A stretch of 64,000 nucleotides of DNA from Streptomyces echinatus (GTDB taxonomy: Bacteria; Actinomycetota; Actinomycetes; Streptomycetales; Streptomycetaceae): positions 124,001-188,000 of the forward strand of contig NZ_JACHJK010000007.1 in NCBI RefSeq assembly GCF_014203595.1, read 5' to 3'. The notes under the pieces were generated by a model. That model was not told the DNA's origin and searched no databases. It was given only the letters and a program-made list of their open reading frames with translations. Shown here one piece after another: positions 26,770 to 37,633 of this stretch. Position numbers and translations under genes: made by a program. Numbering within the stretch: the first letter of the stretch is position 1; each line of letters begins with the position of its first letter.

Positions 26770-27558
26770 TTAGAGCCGACGCCAGGTCCAGGTCGTCGTC
26801 GCCTCCAGCGGGTCCAGCGGGGTGACCAGGCGCGGAAGGGTGTTCAGGCCGTTGGGCGGCCCGGTCTGCGGCTCCACGCAGACGGCCTCCGTCTGCTCGT
26901 CGTAGACGACCACCCACTCCTCGCGGCTGGTCACCTTCAGCTCCAGCCGGTCCGGCCAGGTGAGGGTGACGTCGACTCCGCCGGGCATGCCGAAGCAGTC
27001 GTCCCAGGGCCCCGGTTTCCGGTCGGTCCGGTTGCCGGTGGGCAGGTGGTCGTCGCCGCGTTCCTCCTGCCAGGCGGGCTCGAAGTCCAGCCGCGCGTCG
27101 ACTCCGTCGAGGGTGCGGTTGAACCAGGGGTGCCAGCCGAGCTGCGCCGGGAAGGAGTCGTCGTACGTCTCCACCGACATCGTCAGCGTCAGGGCGTCCT
27201 CGGCGAGGGAGACGACCTGGGTGACGCGCGCGGGGTGCGGCCAGGGGTCGGTCAGCTCGCACGTGATCACCGCCTCGTCCGCCGAGACGCGCGCGATGCG
27301 CCAGGCGCCGTCGCGTGCGGTGCCGTGGATGGCGTGCGGCGGGGAGTTGAGCGGCATCTGCCGGACGGTGCCGCCGTCCAGGAAGCGACCGTCGCGGATC
27401 CGGCCGCACCAGGGCACCATCGGGAAGCAGCCGAAGCGCGGGCCCTGCCGCAGCAGCTCCAGGGAGTCGACCTTGAGGCCACTGAGACGGCCGCCGTTGC
27501 CGGGGCTGACGCGTACCTCTGCGTTGCCTGCTGTCAGCGTGATGTCTTCGTTACTCAC
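26770..27558 (-). CDS. Aldose 1-epimerase (mutarotase family)
   Basis: A 262-residue galactose-mutarotase-fold protein that interconverts alpha and beta sugar anomers. Family marks: NGGRLSGLKVDSLELL near the start, PMVPWCGRIRDGRF, the HAIHGTARDGAW histidine region, LGWHPWFNRTL, and a late glutamate in AVCVEPQTGPPN. GTG start at 27558. It likely shares a transcript with pyrE. Confidence 0.92.
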   Translation of the reverse strand: MSNEDITLTAGNAEVRVSPGNGGRLSGLKVDSLELLRQGPRFGCFPMVPWCGRIRDGRFLDGGTVRQMPLNSPPHAIHGTARDGAWRIARVSADEAVITCELTDPWPHPARVTQVVSLAEDALTLTMSVETYDDSFPAQLGWHPWFNRTLDGVDARLDFEPAWQEERGDDHLPTGNRTDRKPGPWDDCFGMPGGVDVTLTWPDRLELKVTSREEWVVVYDEQTEAVCVEPQTGPPNGLNTLPRLVTPLDPLEATTTWTWRRL

Positions 27559-27583
27559 AGGATGACAGTACTGGGGTGGCCGC

Positions 27584-28447
27584 TCAGCGGCGTTTGCGCA
27601 GTGCCCTGCTCACGACGATCGCCGATGCCACCGCCAGCGCCGCCGCGGGTGCCGCCCAGCGCAGTGCCGACACCGCCGTCACCGTCTGGGGGGCCGGCAC
27701 GGGAGCGTAGCGGCCCCTCGGCGGGGCGTGGTCGACCTCCTCGGCGCTGCGGCCGATCATCGTGCGGCGGGCGTGCGCGGCCTCGGCCGGCGGCTCACCG
27801 GTGTCGGCGAAGTCATCGGCGAGCCGGTCGGGGTGGTCGGCGCCGGTGCCGTCGTCGTCCGCGTCCGGGTCCAGGGAGGGCGGCGGGACCTCGGTGTCGA
27901 AGACGGAGGCGCGGGCGGGCTCGGCGTCGGAGGGCTCCGGCCCCTCCGTTCCGGCCGGCCCCTCCTGTTCGTCCCCGGGCCGCTCCGCGCTCCCGTCGCT
28001 GTCGTCCGGCCGGTCCTGCCGCTCGTCCCGGCCGGCGGCCAGGCCCTCCACGCACCGGTTCAGCAGGCGGGTCGCCGCCGAGGTCACCGTCTCCGCCGGC
28101 AGTTCGCCGATGCGGCCGTCCGCGTCCGCCGTGCCCTCGACCGTGACCGTGCAGCCGCCGTCGGTGTCCGCGAGGCGCAGGGTGAGGGCGATCTTGACCG
28201 AGCCGGTGCCGCGGGCCTCGGTGGCGTCGCCCTCGACGGCGTACGTACCGTCCTGGCGGGCGGTCACCCGCAGGGCGCCCCGGTAGGTGACGGAGTGGCC
28301 GCCGACGCGCAGCTTCAGCCGGCCGGTGATCGGTTCGGCACCGGCGTCCTGTTGCAGACCGGGCACCGCCCGGGCGACACGTGCCGGGTCGGCCAGCGCG
28401 GCGCCGAGCCTCTCGGCGGGGACCGGGACGAAGACCTGGTGCTCCAT
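27584..28447 (-). CDS. SRPBCC (CoxG-like) protein with C-terminal membrane anchor
   Basis: A 287-residue protein. Residues 1-145 form an SRPBCC/CoxG-like lipid-binding-type fold (EHQVFVPVPAERLGAALADP, YAVEGDATEARGTGSVKI). A long Asp/Glu/Pro-rich linker follows (about 150-235), then one hydrophobic segment WAAPAAALAVASAIVVSRAL near the end and a basic RKRR stop. It should be a tail-anchored cytoplasmic protein. CoxG relatives are linked to CO-dehydrogenase maturation, but no cox genes are nearby, so the role here is open. Confidence 0.83.
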   Translation of the reverse strand: MEHQVFVPVPAERLGAALADPARVARAVPGLQQDAGAEPITGRLKLRVGGHSVTYRGALRVTARQDGTYAVEGDATEARGTGSVKIALTLRLADTDGGCTVTVEGTADADGRIGELPAETVTSAATRLLNRCVEGLAAGRDERQDRPDDSDGSAERPGDEQEGPAGTEGPEPSDAEPARASVFDTEVPPPSLDPDADDDGTGADHPDRLADDFADTGEPPAEAAHARRTMIGRSAEEVDHAPPRGRYAPVPAPQTVTAVSALRWAAPAAALAVASAIVVSRALRKRR

Positions 28448-28506
28448 GTCCGCTGAGCCTACCCAGTAGTGACCGGAACTCACCCCGCCGTGAAGGCGAC
28501 AAACGT

Positions 28507-30123
28507 TCAGTACCGCGGATGCACCAGCGTCGACGCGGGCAGCCCCGCGATCCGGGTCCGCCGTGCCGCTTCCCCGTCCGCCGCCAGCCCGGCCCGCGTC
28601 AGGGTGCGCGGACGGTCGGCGCCGATCCGCAGGGGCGGCGGGGTGCGGCCCGGAGCCGCGAGCAGGAAGCCCCAGTCGCGCGGCGCCCGGGACGCGCCCG
28701 TCCCGCGGCCGGGGTCGTGGCCGAGCACCCGGTAGGGGGAGACGGCGAGGCCGGCCGTGCGCAGGGTCGCGGCGACGGTCCAGTAGGCACGGGGGCGGGT
28801 GGTGACGGGGCCGGCGTGCACCACCAGGCGGCCGTCCGGGGCCAGCGCCCGGCGGGCGAGGCCGTAGAACTCCTGGGAGTACAGCTTGGTGCTGGTGGTG
28901 ATGCCGGGGTCGGGGAGGTCGGCGATCACGACGTCGTACGTCGGCCCGCGCACCCCGCGCAGCCAGGCGAGCGCGTCGCCGGTGCCGGCGTGGACGCGCC
29001 GGTCGGCGAAGGCGTGCCCGTTGGCGGCGGCCAGGCCGGGGTCCCGGCGGGCGAGGCGGACCAGGCCCGGGTCGAGGGCGACGACGTCGACGCGGCGCAC
29101 CCCCCGGTGCCGCAGCACCTCACGGGCGGCCAGGCCGTCGCCGCCGCCGAGGATCAGGACGCGCGCGTGCGGGCCGGCCAGGGCCGGGGCGACCAGGGCC
29201 TCGTGGTAGCGGTCCTCGCCCCGGCCGCCGGCGCGGAGGCGGCCGTCGAGGAAGAGGTCGAGGGGCCGGCCGTGGGTGCCGCCGGCCAGGACGACCTCCT
29301 GGACGCCGGTCTGCACGGCCACCCGGACGTCCCTGCCGTACACGGCGCGCCGGGCGGCCCGCTCGAAGTCGTCGGCGAGGGCGGCGGCGCAGGCGAGGAC
29401 GCCGAGGACGACGAGCCCGGTCAGCAGGAGGGTCCAGCGGGCGCGGCGGGTGAGGTCGCGGCGGAAGAGGCCGAGCACCAGGGCGCCGCCCGCGACCACG
29501 TTGACCGTGCCGGTCAGCAGCGCTCCGGTCAGCTGGCCCAGCAGCGGCAGCAGCAGGAAGGGAAAGGCGAGGCCGCCGACCAGGGCGCCCACGTAGTCCG
29601 CGGCGAACAGGTCGGCCACCGCGCCGCCCGCGTCCTGCCGGCGGATGCGCTGGATCAGCTCCATCAGCAGCGGGACCTCGGCGCCGATGAGCAGTCCGAT
29701 GGCGAGCGAGAAGGCGACCAGGAGGCAGCGTGGGCCCTCGGCCCACATCCCGCCCCAGCCGGCGGTCCAGGCGAACACGGCGTACAGCGCCATCGCGCTG
29801 CAGCCGCCGATCAGCGCCAGGGCCGACTCGACCGCGCCGAAGCCGGCCGCGGCGTGCCAGCGCAGCCGCTTGGCGCCGAGGGAGCCGATGCCCATCGCGA
29901 ACACCATCACGGACAGCACCACGGACGCCTGGGTGACCGGGTCGCCGATCAAGTACGAGGCCAACGCGACGAGTTCCAGTTCGTACACGAGTCCGCAGGC
30001 CGCACAGACGAAGACGCAGACGAGGACCAGGAACCGCCCTGTGCCGGGCCGGACGGGCAGCCGCGCGGGGCCTGTCCAGGAGGGCGGGGCGCCCGGCGGC
30101 GCGGGCGCGTGCGGTTCGATCAC
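28507..30123 (-). CDS. Membrane spermidine-synthase-like aminopropyltransferase
   Basis: A 538-residue fusion of an N-terminal membrane domain (about eight spans, residues 30-240) and a C-terminal spermine/spermidine-synthase fold. The nucleotide-binding loop VLILGGGDGLAAREVL, the acidic VDVVALDPGLV and the YDVVIADLPDPG motif match the family; HGRPLDLFLDGRL resembles the substrate gate. Whether it makes polyamines or another aminopropyl product is unknown. GTG start at 30123. DUF2617 lies 99 bp upstream on the same strand. Confidence 0.88.
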   Translation of the reverse strand: MIEPHAPAPPGAPPSWTGPARLPVRPGTGRFLVLVCVFVCAACGLVYELELVALASYLIGDPVTQASVVLSVMVFAMGIGSLGAKRLRWHAAAGFGAVESALALIGGCSAMALYAVFAWTAGWGGMWAEGPRCLLVAFSLAIGLLIGAEVPLLMELIQRIRRQDAGGAVADLFAADYVGALVGGLAFPFLLLPLLGQLTGALLTGTVNVVAGGALVLGLFRRDLTRRARWTLLLTGLVVLGVLACAAALADDFERAARRAVYGRDVRVAVQTGVQEVVLAGGTHGRPLDLFLDGRLRAGGRGEDRYHEALVAPALAGPHARVLILGGGDGLAAREVLRHRGVRRVDVVALDPGLVRLARRDPGLAAANGHAFADRRVHAGTGDALAWLRGVRGPTYDVVIADLPDPGITTSTKLYSQEFYGLARRALAPDGRLVVHAGPVTTRPRAYWTVAATLRTAGLAVSPYRVLGHDPGRGTGASRAPRDWGFLLAAPGRTPPPLRIGADRPRTLTRAGLAADGEAARRTRIAGLPASTLVHPRY

Positions 30124-30222
30124 GCTGCGACGTTACGTCACGCACTCGGCACGCCTCGTCACCCACACGTGTGGATCTGGAGGCGGTTGACGGGGGACGG
30201 GTTTACGCCGCCCCGGGGGCGG

Positions 30223-30747
30223 TCAGCCGGGCCGGGCCACCCGGGCCCGCACCCCGACCCTGGTCCGGGTGGCCACCAACTGCCCGTCCTGCGGGTAGGC
30301 GTGCCAGGTGCGCCAGTGCACCTGCCCCTCGTGCTGCTGGGCCAGCAGCGCGGTGAAGGCGTGCGGGCTGCCGGGGAAGACGCCGGCGAGGCCGTGCGGG
30401 TGGTCGGAGACGAGGGCCAGCAACTCCTGGGCCCGTCCGGCGAACGAGCCGGGAGTGAGCACCTCCACGCGGGCGGCGAACTCGTACTCCCAGTCGCCGA
30501 CCCGTTTGGCGACGCCCAGGGGCAGCGGGGTGCTGGAGCCGGGGATGCAGGCGACCGTCTCCGAACAGCGTCCTCGCTCCTCGTCCAGGAGCACCTGGTG
30601 GGACGCGCCGAGCAGCCTTAACTGCAGTTTGGCGCCCGTCAGTTCGAGATCGAGGGTGGCCAGGGCGGGCAGCGGTTCGCGGCCCAGGGCCCAGGCGAGG
30701 TCGGCAGCCCGCGTATCGGTGTAGGAGGTGTTCAGGGTCGTGAGCAT
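30223..30747 (-). CDS. DUF2617 family protein
   Basis: A 174-residue actinobacterial protein matching DUF2617: LTTLNTSYTDTRAADLAWAL at the N-terminus, ELTGAKLQLRLLGASHQV, a CSETVACI segment, the YEFAARVEVL strand and WRTWHAYP. No membrane span or signal. It probably shares a transcript with the spermidine-synthase-like gene. Function unknown. Confidence 0.85.
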   Translation of the reverse strand: MLTTLNTSYTDTRAADLAWALGREPLPALATLDLELTGAKLQLRLLGASHQVLLDEERGRCSETVACIPGSSTPLPLGVAKRVGDWEYEFAARVEVLTPGSFAGRAQELLALVSDHPHGLAGVFPGSPHAFTALLAQQHEGQVHWRTWHAYPQDGQLVATRTRVGVRARVARPG

Positions 30748-31076
30748 GGATCGGCTCCGCTAACACGCAAGGAGGGGGAGATCGGCCATGTCAGCCCAGC
30801 CGGCCCGGCCGGGATGGGGAGTCGAGGGGGCGTCAGAGGGGCTGCGTTGGCGATTTAGAGGGAATCATGAACAGAGGCGACGCCACAGCGTTTTTACCCA
30901 ACTTCGTGCGGTTTCCATCCCTCAGAGGGCTCCACAGCTCAACTGTTCAACCATGGCGTACGCCGGGCGCGGGACCGGACGCGGCGGGCGCCCGCCGGAA
31001 GTCGTCTCCGACGGGCGCCCGAACGGGTGCGTCCGGATGCGGTTCCCCCTGTTCCCGCACGCTCGGCCGCCCCGTG
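30748..31076. other. Intergenic spacer
   Basis: No convincing gene. It holds the promoter side of DUF2617 and a short AT-richer stretch (around 30880-30960). Near the far end, GGGCGCCCG (30986-30994) pairs with CGGGCGCCC (31012-31020), a probable terminator of the Gly/Cys-rich gene. Confidence 0.5.
30986..31020 (-). terminator. Hairpin downstream of the Gly/Cys-rich gene
   Basis: A 9-bp stem, GGGCGCCCG with CGGGCGCCC, extended by partial pairing, lies 57 bp beyond the stop at 31077. Confidence 0.4.
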
Positions 31077-31439
31077 TCAGCTGCCTCCCCCGCATCCGCC
31101 CCCGCCGCCGCACGACGAGCCCCCGCCGCAGGACGAACCCCCGCCGCACGAGGAGGAGCCACCGCAGGACGAGGAACCGCCGCAGGAGTGGCCCCCGTGG
31201 TGCCCGCCGTGGTGCCCGTGGCCCCCCGAAGAACCGGAGTCACCGCCACCGACCCACCAGCTGCTCGCACCCGCGTCACCCGGGTAGGCCGACGAGGACG
31301 ACCCGCGGTACGCCCTGTTCCGCCCGCGGGCCTTGCCGAACGACACCCTGGTCCGCCGGTTCCGGCGGGCCTGGGCCGCCGCGATGAGCATGACCACGGC
31401 CACCGCCAGGATGATGCCTTCGATCGCGGTGTCACTCAT
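31077..31439 (-). CDS. Membrane protein with Gly/Ser/Cys/His-rich tail
   Basis: A 120-residue protein. An N-terminal membrane segment (AIEGIILAVAVVMLIAAAQA) is followed by a basic stretch (RRNRRTRVSFGKARGRNR), then a low-complexity C-terminus: a histidine cluster (HGHHGGHHGGH) and repeated SSCGGG units giving seven regularly spaced cysteines. The repeats are not a classical zinc finger but could bind metal or form disulfides. GC bias and the single clean frame support a real gene. Function unknown. Confidence 0.8.
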   Translation of the reverse strand: MSDTAIEGIILAVAVVMLIAAAQARRNRRTRVSFGKARGRNRAYRGSSSSAYPGDAGASSWWVGGGDSGSSGGHGHHGGHHGGHSCGGSSSCGGSSSCGGGSSCGGGSSCGGGGGCGGGS

Positions 31440-31816
31440 GGCGTCACCCTCCTTCCGTTCCCCCGAAGCGGCCCCCCGTGGGCGCCTCGCCTGGCACCGC
31501 GTCTGGCGCGGTGCCGGGGGGATGCCCGCCCGCCACGACGCGCAAAGCAGAGTTGAGGAACTTCTGAGGGTCAACTGCCAGAAAAGACCCCTGACCTGCA
31601 CAGACACACAGATCGGGGACAGTGCGGGAGGGGTTCGGCGAGCCGGTCCCGGGCGCGGGGGCACTGCGGAGACGGGCAGGTCCGGGACCCGCCGGACACG
31701 CCCGGCGGCCGGCGGCGGTCTCCGTGGCCCGGAGCAGGCGCTCCGGGCGTCAACGGCCGCGCCCGCCGGCGGGCACGGGTTGAGGAAGGCCGGAGCCTGC
31801 GCGCAGGATGGCCGGC
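31440..31816. other. Intergenic spacer
   Basis: Divergent spacer between the Gly/Cys-rich gene and the aminotransferase. No coding frame with protein-like composition was seen; it presumably contains both promoters. Confidence 0.5.
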
Positions 31817-32992
31817 ATGACCTCCAGCGCACGCCCTCACCTCAACCGCCGGCTCGCCGAGTTCGGGACGACGATCTTCGCCGAGATGTCGGCGCTCGCC
31901 ACCGCGACCGGGTCGATCAACCTGGGCCAGGGTTTCCCGGACACCGACGGCCCCGAGGAGATCCGGGAGGCCGCCGTCCGGGCACTGCGCGACGGCCGCG
32001 GCAACCAGTACCCGCCGGGCCCCGGTGTCCCCGAGCTGCGCACCGCGATCGCCGCGCACCAGCGGCGCCGCTACGGGCTGGCCTACGACCCCGACACCGA
32101 GGTGCTGGTCACGGCGGGCGCGACGGAGGCCATCGCGGCCGCGCTGCTGGCGCTGGTCGAGCCGGGGGACGAGGTGGTGGCCCTGGAGCCGTACTACGAC
32201 TCGTACGCGGCGAGCATCGCGATGGCGGGCGGCACGCGGGTGCCGGTGACCCTCAGGCCGCACGAGGGAAGCTTCCGCCTGGACCTGGACGAGCTGCGCG
32301 CGGCGGTCACCGGCCGCACCCGGCTGCTGCTGATCAACACCCCGCACAATCCGACCGGTACGGTCCTCACCCGCGAGGAGCTGGCCGCGATCGCCGAGCT
32401 GGCGGTGGAGCGGGATCTGCTGGTGGTGACCGACGAGGTCTACGAGCACCTGGTCTTCGACGGTGCCGAGCACCTGCCGCTCGCCACGTTCCCCGGGATG
32501 CGCGAGCGCACGGTGAGCATCGGCTCGGCGGGCAAGACGTACTCGTTCACGGGCTGGAAGGTCGGCTGGGTCACCGGGTCGCGGGAGCTGGTGGGCGCGG
32601 TCCGTGCGGTGAAACAGTTCCTGACGTACGTCTCCTCGGGCCCGTTCCAGTACGCGGTGGCCGAGGCCCTGTCCCTGCCCGACGCCTACTTCGAGGAGTT
32701 CCGCGCGGGCATGCGGGCCCGGCGGGACATCCTGGCGGAGGGGCTGACGGCGGCGGGCTTCGAGGTGTTCCGGCCGGCCGGCACGTACTTCGTCACCACC
32801 GACATCCGCCCCCTCGGTGAGAAGGACGGTTTCGCCTTCTGCCGCGCCCTGCCCGAGCGGGCGGGCGTGGTGGCCATCCCCAACGCGGTCTTCTACGACG
32901 ACCGGGAGGCGGGGGCGCCGTTCGTGCGGTTCGCCTTCTGCAAGCGGGAAGAGGTGCTCCGGGAGGCCGCGGAGCGGCTTCGGGGCATGTGA
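31817..32992 (+). CDS. Class-I/II PLP-dependent aminotransferase
   Basis: A fold-type I aminotransferase of about 391 residues, probably acting on aspartate, alanine or a thio-amino acid. INLGQGFPDTDGPEEI is the typical start, LLLINTPHNPTGTVL the asparagine region, VVTDEVYEHLVFDG the aspartate/tyrosine pair, and SIGSAGKTYSFTGWKVGW the PLP lysine and following tryptophan; a late arginine (APFVRFAFC) binds carboxylate. The ATG at 31817 has AGGA at a suitable distance; the ATG at 31808 would add three residues. Confidence 0.9.
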   Translation: MTSSARPHLNRRLAEFGTTIFAEMSALATATGSINLGQGFPDTDGPEEIREAAVRALRDGRGNQYPPGPGVPELRTAIAAHQRRRYGLAYDPDTEVLVTAGATEAIAAALLALVEPGDEVVALEPYYDSYAASIAMAGGTRVPVTLRPHEGSFRLDLDELRAAVTGRTRLLLINTPHNPTGTVLTREELAAIAELAVERDLLVVTDEVYEHLVFDGAEHLPLATFPGMRERTVSIGSAGKTYSFTGWKVGWVTGSRELVGAVRAVKQFLTYVSSGPFQYAVAEALSLPDAYFEEFRAGMRARRDILAEGLTAAGFEVFRPAGTYFVTTDIRPLGEKDGFAFCRALPERAGVVAIPNAVFYDDREAGAPFVRFAFCKREEVLREAAERLRGM

Positions 32993-32998
32993 CACCGT

Positions 32999-33025
32999 GG
33001 TCCGGGGGCTCGCCGCCCCCGGACC
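32999..33025. terminator. Bidirectional terminator
   Basis: A perfect 11-bp stem, GGTCCGGGGGC (32999-33009) with GCCCCCGGACC (33015-33025), between the convergent aminotransferase and YbjN-like genes. Confidence 0.65.
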
Positions 33026-33037
33026 GGCCGGGACCGT

Positions 33038-33571
33038 CTACTCCCCGTCGTCGCCCTCGGGCTCCTCGGAGTCGTCGACCTCCTCCTCCAGGCCGAGCTG
33101 CTCGATCAGCCACTTGTCGAACTCGATCGCGGCCCGCACCCAGCTGACCGTGGAGGAGACGAAGTGGTTGATGTCGACGCCCGTGCCGATCAGCATCTGG
33201 GCCTCGCCGATCAGGCGGACGGTGCCGTCGTCGTGGGTGTGGGTGTACACCTTGGGCCACAGGGTGCGGCGGTTCCAGTCGTCGATGGACTCCAGCAGCC
33301 GCGGCTTCTCGTCGATCTTGTGGGGGCGGTCGTAGAAGGTCCGCACCGAGAAGATCGCCTGCTCCTCCTCACCACGGAACATGAAGTAGGTGCGGAACTG
33401 CTCCCACGGCGCGGCGAGGTCACCCTCCTCGTCGACGACGTACTTCAGCTCCATCTGGTCGAGAAGCTGCTTCACCAGGTCCTGATCCGGGAGGACGGGG
33501 CCCGCCGGTCCTTGGGGCTGCGGTTCGGGCTGGCCCCCGAAATTCGGAATCGAGGACGGGTCGATGCTCAC
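33038..33571 (-). CDS. YbjN/type III secretion chaperone-like protein
   Basis: A 177-residue cytosolic protein with a GTG start at 33571 (AAGGGA about ten bases upstream). After a Pro/Gln-rich N-terminus, the core (DLVKQLLDQMELKYVVDEEG, FMFRGEEEQAIFSVRTFYD, IDDWNRRTLWPKVYTHTHDD, VDINHFVSSTVSWVRAAIEF) is typical of YbjN-like domains. The C-terminus is acidic. Function unknown; in some bacteria YbjN proteins affect stress responses. The downstream hairpin is shared with the convergent aminotransferase. Confidence 0.85.
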   Translation of the reverse strand: MSIDPSSIPNFGGQPEPQPQGPAGPVLPDQDLVKQLLDQMELKYVVDEEGDLAAPWEQFRTYFMFRGEEEQAIFSVRTFYDRPHKIDEKPRLLESIDDWNRRTLWPKVYTHTHDDGTVRLIGEAQMLIGTGVDINHFVSSTVSWVRAAIEFDKWLIEQLGLEEEVDDSEEPEGDDGE

Positions 33572-33645
33572 CGTGTTTTTCCCTTCATGCGGATGCCGCC
33601 ATCCTCCCCCATGCGGGGAGGGGGGTGGCAAGCCCCGGCGGGGCC

Positions 33646-33664
33646 TGTCAGCCCACGGCTGACA
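33646..33664 (-). terminator. Small hairpin beyond clpB
   Basis: TGTCAGCC (33646-33653) pairs with GGCTGACA (33657-33664) around a CAC loop, 57 bp beyond the clpB stop. Confidence 0.4.
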
Positions 33665-33720
33665 TGATCCGTCCGGTCGGTCGAAGGCGGCCGGGGCGGC
33701 GCCGGTTCAGCGGGCGGGTG

Positions 33721-36318
<2,598 letters not shown>

Positions 36319-36374
36319 GTTGTCCGTTCTCCTCCTCGACCGCACTCACTGCTGACTTCACCAGCGTACACAAA

Positions 36375-36395
36375 GTTGAGTCTATTCCACTCAAG
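36375..36395. promoter_or_regulatory. HAIR operator (HspR site) between clpB and PPOX gene
   Basis: GTTGAGT-CTATTCC-ACTCAAG is a 7-7-7 match to the HAIR consensus CTTGAGT-N7-ACTCAAG with one arm mismatch. It lies 57 bp upstream of the clpB start and 38 bp upstream of the divergent gene at 36433. Confidence 0.9.
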
Positions 36396-36432
36396 GTTCG
36401 GAAGAGAGTGCTTCGGGGCTAGGTTGCAGCGC

Positions 36433-36846
36433 ATGACGAGGCACTCCGTGGACCCGGTTTCCCCCGACGAGGCGTATCTCGCCTTCTGGCGCGAACGGCA
36501 CCTGTGCACCCTGACGACCCTGCGCCCCGACGGCAGCCCGCACGTGGTGCCGGTGGGGGTGACGTACGACGCCGGGGCCCGGCTGGCCCGGGTGATCACC
36601 AGTGGCACCAGCGCGAAGGCGCGGCACGTGAGCGCGGCGGGGCCCGAGGGCGCCCGGGTCGCGGTCTGCCAGGTGGCCGGCCGGCGCTGGGCGACGCTGG
36701 AGGGACGGGCGAGGGTGCGGACCGAGCCGGAACGGGTGGCGGAGGCGGTACGGCGCTACGCCGAGCGCTACGAGCGGACGCCCGGCCCGAATCCGGCACG
36801 TGTGGTGATCGAGATCGAGGTCGATCGGGCCCTGGGGCACGGCTGA
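36433..36846 (+). CDS. PPOX-class flavin/F420-dependent oxidoreductase
   Basis: A 137-residue split-barrel protein of the pyridoxamine-phosphate-oxidase superfamily. LAFWRERHLCTLTTLRPDGSPHVVPVGVTYD is the usual N-terminal beta region, VITSGTSAKARHV the phosphate-binding turn, and WATLEGRARVRTEPERV the C-terminal part. Such proteins bind FMN or F420 and reduce small organics; the substrate is unknown. Its start lies 38 bp past the clpB HAIR box, so HspR may influence it. Confidence 0.85.
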   Translation: MTRHSVDPVSPDEAYLAFWRERHLCTLTTLRPDGSPHVVPVGVTYDAGARLARVITSGTSAKARHVSAAGPEGARVAVCQVAGRRWATLEGRARVRTEPERVAEAVRRYAERYERTPGPNPARVVIEIEVDRALGHG

Positions 36847-36901
36847 ACATTTTCAGCCACCCTGACAGCGCGCCGATAGCGGGAAATGTCCCCGCAAAAG
36901 T

Positions 36902-36942
36902 GCAGCGGCGTCACCGTGTTCAGGTCACGGTGACGCCGCTGC
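36902..36942. terminator. Strong bidirectional hairpin
   Basis: A perfect 17-bp stem: GCAGCGGCGTCACCGTG (36902-36918) with its complement at 36926-36942, seven-base loop. It lies between convergent genes ending at 36846 and 36986. Confidence 0.72.
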
Positions 36943-36985
36943 GGGGGGAAGCACCTGAGCGATGTGTTACGACGGGGGAATCGCG

Positions 36986-37321
36986 TCAGGCACTGCGGGG
37001 GGTGGCCGAGATGGTCCTCAGGTCGGATTCCGCCGGCTCACACAGCCGGTGGTCCCGCTGGTCCAGGTTCACAAAGATCATTCCGTACCGGATGGCACAG
37101 CGCACCGGCTGCGGCGCGCCGCGCGGCTTGCGCAGGCACCGGAACGCCCGTACGTCATCGTCGTCGTCCCGCGTGACGACGACCGGCTCACCGAACACGG
37201 TCACCATCAACGAGTCACCGCTGTGGGGGATGGCGGTGACCAGATCGATGAAGTGCCAGCCGGAGCGGTAGGCGGTGGCCATTTCACGACGGAAGGAGCG
37301 GTCGTCGGGTGGAGTGGTCAC
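36986..37321 (-). CDS. Rieske-fold-like protein lacking cluster ligands
   Basis: A 111-residue protein from a GTG at 37321 with GGGAG six bases upstream. WHFIDLVTAIPHSGDSLMVT, then FGEPVVVTRDDDDDVRAF, follows the opening strands of Rieske ring-hydroxylase domains, and YGMIFVNLDQ follows their later strand. The expected Cys-x-His pairs are absent: RCLRKPRGAPQP occupies the first ligand site. It therefore probably cannot hold a [2Fe-2S] cluster. It starts one base after the stop of the secreted DSVWP protein, so the two are coupled. Function unknown. Confidence 0.72.
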   Translation of the reverse strand: MTTPPDDRSFRREMATAYRSGWHFIDLVTAIPHSGDSLMVTVFGEPVVVTRDDDDDVRAFRCLRKPRGAPQPVRCAIRYGMIFVNLDQRDHRLCEPAESDLRTISATPRSA

Positions 37322-37322
37322 A

Positions 37323-37529
37323 TCAGCTCCCAGCCACGTTCGCCGTCGACTCCGCCGCCGCTGCCGCCGGCCAGACACTGTCTGCCAGCACATGCCCCTT
37401 CGGAGCCAGCGGCCAGACACTGTCGCCCGCGTCATCATCCCTGCCGCCGGAGCCTCCAGCGAGAACCCCGACGGTGGCAACGGCGGCGAAGGTGGCGACA
37501 AGCACCGAGCGAAGCATTCTGTTACGCAT
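37323..37529 (-). CDS. Small secreted protein with DSVWP repeats
   Basis: A 68-residue protein from the ATG at 37529. RNRMLRSVLVATFAAVATVG is a signal sequence, and the short mature part contains two DSVWP motifs (GDSVWPLAPK and ADSVWPAAAA) in an otherwise Ala/Gly/Asp-rich chain. It is separated by one base from the Rieske-like gene. A peptide signal or surface component is conceivable; nothing shows which. Divergent from the LuxR-type regulator at 37634. Confidence 0.68.
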   Translation of the reverse strand: MRNRMLRSVLVATFAAVATVGVLAGGSGGRDDDAGDSVWPLAPKGHVLADSVWPAAAAAESTANVAGS

Positions 37530-37633
37530 AGTCGGCTTCGTCCTCACTTGAAGGTCCCCTCTTCCCCCGTCGAGTACGACGATGGCTCATTCGGGCACAT
37601 CATTGCCACACGATCGGTGCATCATGTTCCTGC

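Noticed and set aside
31027..31287. Plus-strand frame rich in PPPHEEEPPQDE opposite the Gly/Cys-rich gene
   Set aside because: The Pro/Glu repeats are the reverse complement of the Gly/Ser/Cys repeats; the minus-strand protein has a membrane span and plausible start.
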